From: Thuidium tamariscinum
Taxonomy: Eukaryota > Streptophyta > Bryopsida > Hypnales > Thuidiaceae
Assembly (NCBI GenBank): GCA_947034885.2
Contig: OZ019759.1
Location: forward strand, 9,550,501-9,614,500
Reading direction: 5' to 3'
DNA: 64,000 nt
Shown here: positions 61,346 through 64,000 of the stretch, one piece after another
Numbering within the stretch: the first letter of the stretch is position 1
Layout: each line of letters opens with the position of its first letter
Program-made: the position numbers and the translations under genes
Notes under the pieces: generated by a model
What the model was told of the DNA's origin: nothing
Database searches by the model: none
What the model saw: the letters and a program-made list of their open reading frames with translations, nothing else

Positions 61346-63382
61346 TTCTTTAGGTTATAATTTCTGTTTTTAATTTATTACTCTATTGTCAAATAAACAT
61401 TGAAATAAACAAAATATTTACAAAAAGTCAATATTCAACAGTCATGCAGTTAAACAACATACCTGGAGATTTTACAATTATCCATTTGTAGATGTGCTTC
61501 TCTCCAACTTTCTAAGCCAATCTTGACAACAAAATAATCTTACAATTCTTTCCACAAAAAAAACTCATCTCCATTAATAGTGACAATTCATGAATACATA
61601 ATGGAATAGCTTGTAGATGACAATGAATAGATTAAAGCATGAAGTCATTTATATACAAGAAAAAAATACCTTTGGAAGATGTCTTCCACTCAATATCTTG
61701 TGGCCATATATTTAAAGCTTAACATCAATGTATTCTATATTTGTCTTGAAAATGTACTAAAACAAATTAGAAGTAGACTTAAACAGAGGATATAGACCAC
61801 ATTGTATTAATAATTTCATAACTAAATCAATTTTTCTTCCAAAAATATGAAACAACTTGTGTTAGAGTCCTCATTTCTTTTTCTTTGATTGAAAAACAAG
61901 CAATAAATATTTCCATTGCCGAAAATACATGGAAAAGTCACATTAGCGCTGGAATTATCACTTTTAGAGCATCTTACCTTAGAAATTCTGAAAGCAATGA
62001 ATAACAAGGGTAACATGAATTTCACTAGGACACCATCCTGTCCTGCTCCTGTGGGACCCACAAATGAATGAAGCCACCTTCAACTTTACGGTCCACAGTG
62101 ACAAAGATTACGACCTATTAAATTTCGTTATCATTTTCCAATGACAGATGTGCTGTCACTTCATGAGCCTTCGTCATTTGAGATTAAAAGAACTTCATAT
62201 GTAAAATCCATTCAACACTCCGATGAAGAAGATGGACAGCGTGACTAACAGTCCAACTGAAATTCACTTTGCGGGGGCTCTTCTCTCTCCAGAAACTCAT
62301 TAGTCATCTTCTTTGAATCCCTGATTACAGCACATCATTTAACTTAGAGAACAATGAGAAAAAGTTAATTCCATTCTGTGCCAGGTCTTACTCCGAAGTA
62401 TTTTACTTCCGTGCAATCCCCACTGAATTCTTTAAAACCCTAACTACCAGTGATGCCATCTTTTGGCTTCTGCATGAACAGAAGATAATGTGAAGAGCAA
62501 CTGAAAGCGTTATTTCATCCATTTCTACCATGTTGATCTTCCTTAGAGTTTTTTAAAGAGAACGCATATGAGTTTGTAATCTTGTTAGTGTTTTTCTTCT
62601 CATAAATAATAATTTATGAGAAAAAAACAGTTCACAGAATATACTATTTTCAATGTATTGTAGAGAGTTCTTGCTCTTTGTTCTAAATGTTGAATTTCTC
62701 CACTAAAAAGGTATTTAGAGTTTGAGTGCACCTCATGAAATGAAGGTCATCTATTCTAGTTTCTAATCCAATTGAAAGTTTGGAAAAAAACATAATTTTG
62801 AAAATTCTCTTGCAATTTGGTCTTTGATGTATTTTCAATGTCTTCTACATTGTAATAATCATAGGATGACACAGACATTGACTTTCTAGCATGATGTTTG
62901 CCATTGAAATGTACATACATGGTGAAATTCTAAAATTTATTGACATAATTTCCTATTTGATATGATGTTTCTTTGCTTTTTCTTCAAAAATTCTCGGAAA
63001 AATCAATTGTCCTGAAGAAAATATGAAATTCATGGAAAGCACGAAGGAGATGTAATACCATCTCTGGAAAATCAGAATGGAAAATTTCCTTACATATTCA
63101 ATTTCAAAATGGCAGGAGAATGTATGTTGGCACAGGGACAGAAAACTGATGTTATAGGGCGGGCATTCAGGGGTTAAAACTGACTTCAGGGTTTGCTTCA
63201 GTGGGACCAGTTGCATATTACAGCTTCTTTGGGAAGAAGAAAGAAAGTGTGAACTGAAGCGGACCTACTTCAGCAACATCATATGCATATTTGGTTATAG
63301 TTTGTGCACAGACTTGTAAATTCAGTGGGAGCAGAAGATGGAGTTCTGAGTTTAGGGTGCTCAAAGTAAAAGAAGGGCTTTC
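61346..63382. other. AT-rich intergenic DNA
   Basis: No supported gene. A short block near 62735-62770 is an inverted match to 18855-18890 in the palindrome spacer, probably a dispersed repeat. Confidence 0.4.
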
Positions 63383-63402
63383 AAAAAAAAAAAAAAAAAA
63401 AA
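63383..63402 (+). repeat. Poly(A) run of 20
   Basis: An uninterrupted run of A following AAGGGCTTTC. It could mark the 3' end of a retroposed sequence. No target duplication was identified. Confidence 0.5.
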
Positions 63403-63529
63403 GAATGTCCCAATCCTGTCAGGTGTCTATAGTATATTATCTGTCCCCCCTTCGAGGGCAAGGACAACTGACCCCCTTGCTTGCCCACTGAGGTAAAACG
63501 CTGTAAGGTAGAAGGCTCTTAAGTGGAGC

Positions 63530-63646
63530 GGGTTATAAAATAGTGCCCTATCTTAAATGTACAGTAGTTGTACATGTAGCTTTTTCCATAGCCTTCATCA
63601 CTGTACTGGAAGTGTACATTGTAGGTAGGGCACCATTTTACAACCC
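63530..63646. mobile_element. Short inverted-terminus repeat, copy 2
   Basis: Second copy of the repeat at 53726-53841: starts GGGTTATAAAATAGTGCCCT and ends AGGGCACCATTTTACAACCC. The rest of the window to 64000 shows no gene. Confidence 0.55.
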
Positions 63647-64000
63647 TATGCATTTCAACTTCAAAATTTGATAACTAATTCAATCATGGATGACGTTGTT
63701 TTCTAATAGACTTCTACCTCATTGAAGAAGGAATTATCAAATAAAGGAATAAAACTACTGTGAAAGTCTCCAAATGAAACTTCACTTTGTTATATTTTGA
63801 AACACATGAAATGATAATTGTTGGATTATTTATTGAATAACAATATGCTTGTAGCTATTTGTAACTCACTCATGCAATTTTCTGTGTTCACATTTTTACG
63901 ATTTTAAACAAAGATTAACATCAACATTTCTTCATCTGTGAGGTTCATGCTTCCTAGGTTTTCTAATTCAACAACTGTAGTTTGCATTTCTTTACATGAG

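Overview
The window looks like nuclear DNA from a streptophyte plant with a large, transposon-rich, AT-rich genome. The signs are GT-AG introns with plant-like AT-rich interiors, a plant-type TATA box, CACTA, PIF/Harbinger and Stowaway-like elements, and a protein resembling the plant Ptta/En/Spm transposase family. I see no operons, ribosome-binding sites, rRNA, tRNA or CRISPR, and no complete intact host gene. The recognisable host sequence consists of three partial copies of a WASH-complex subunit 4 (SWIP/WASHC4) gene. As I recall it, the WASH complex is not known from flowering plants, which would point to a non-angiosperm lineage (charophyte, bryophyte, lycophyte or fern); the species cannot be named from this sequence.

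Layout. 1-950: 5' end of an unrecognised minus-strand gene with a TATA box and an upstream array of TCCGG motifs. 1303-1635: a near-perfect hairpin CACTA-type MITE with a TTA target duplication. 1774-11060: an old inverted duplication, with WASHC4 fragment A on + (1774-3638) and B on - (9278-10776). Between them are mirrored 22-bp minisatellites, two outward-facing CACTA termini, and an unrecognised decayed multi-exon gene on - (4890-7732). 11067-29002: a giant palindrome with two 5,679-bp arms of equal length, nearly identical, around a 6,578-bp AT-rich spacer that holds small MITEs. 29003-31000: exon-like pieces on +. 31646-35112: a PIF/Harbinger-like element with ~800-bp inverted termini and TAA target duplication, directly abutting WASHC4 fragment C (35116-35935). 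36480-38485: minisatellites, a CACTA terminus and a 40-bp array rich in alternating GC/AC. 38500-53107: a long, decayed, minus-strand coding region, best read as an autonomous transposon with a Transposase_24/Ptta-like protein; it carries a second hairpin MITE at 40481-40843. 53700-64000: AT-rich intergenic DNA with small inverted-terminus elements, direct repeats, a ~70-bp tandem array and one more decayed minus-strand gene (58107-59501).

How it fits together. Nearly all coding sequence is either transposon protein or duplicated gene debris. In-frame stops in these frames are mostly TAG, and one pair of copies shows CAG in one and TAG in the other, as expected if methylated CHG sites decay. 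The most unusual structures are the giant palindrome and the hairpin-bearing CACTA termini, whose stems differ in sequence between copies yet remain self-complementary.
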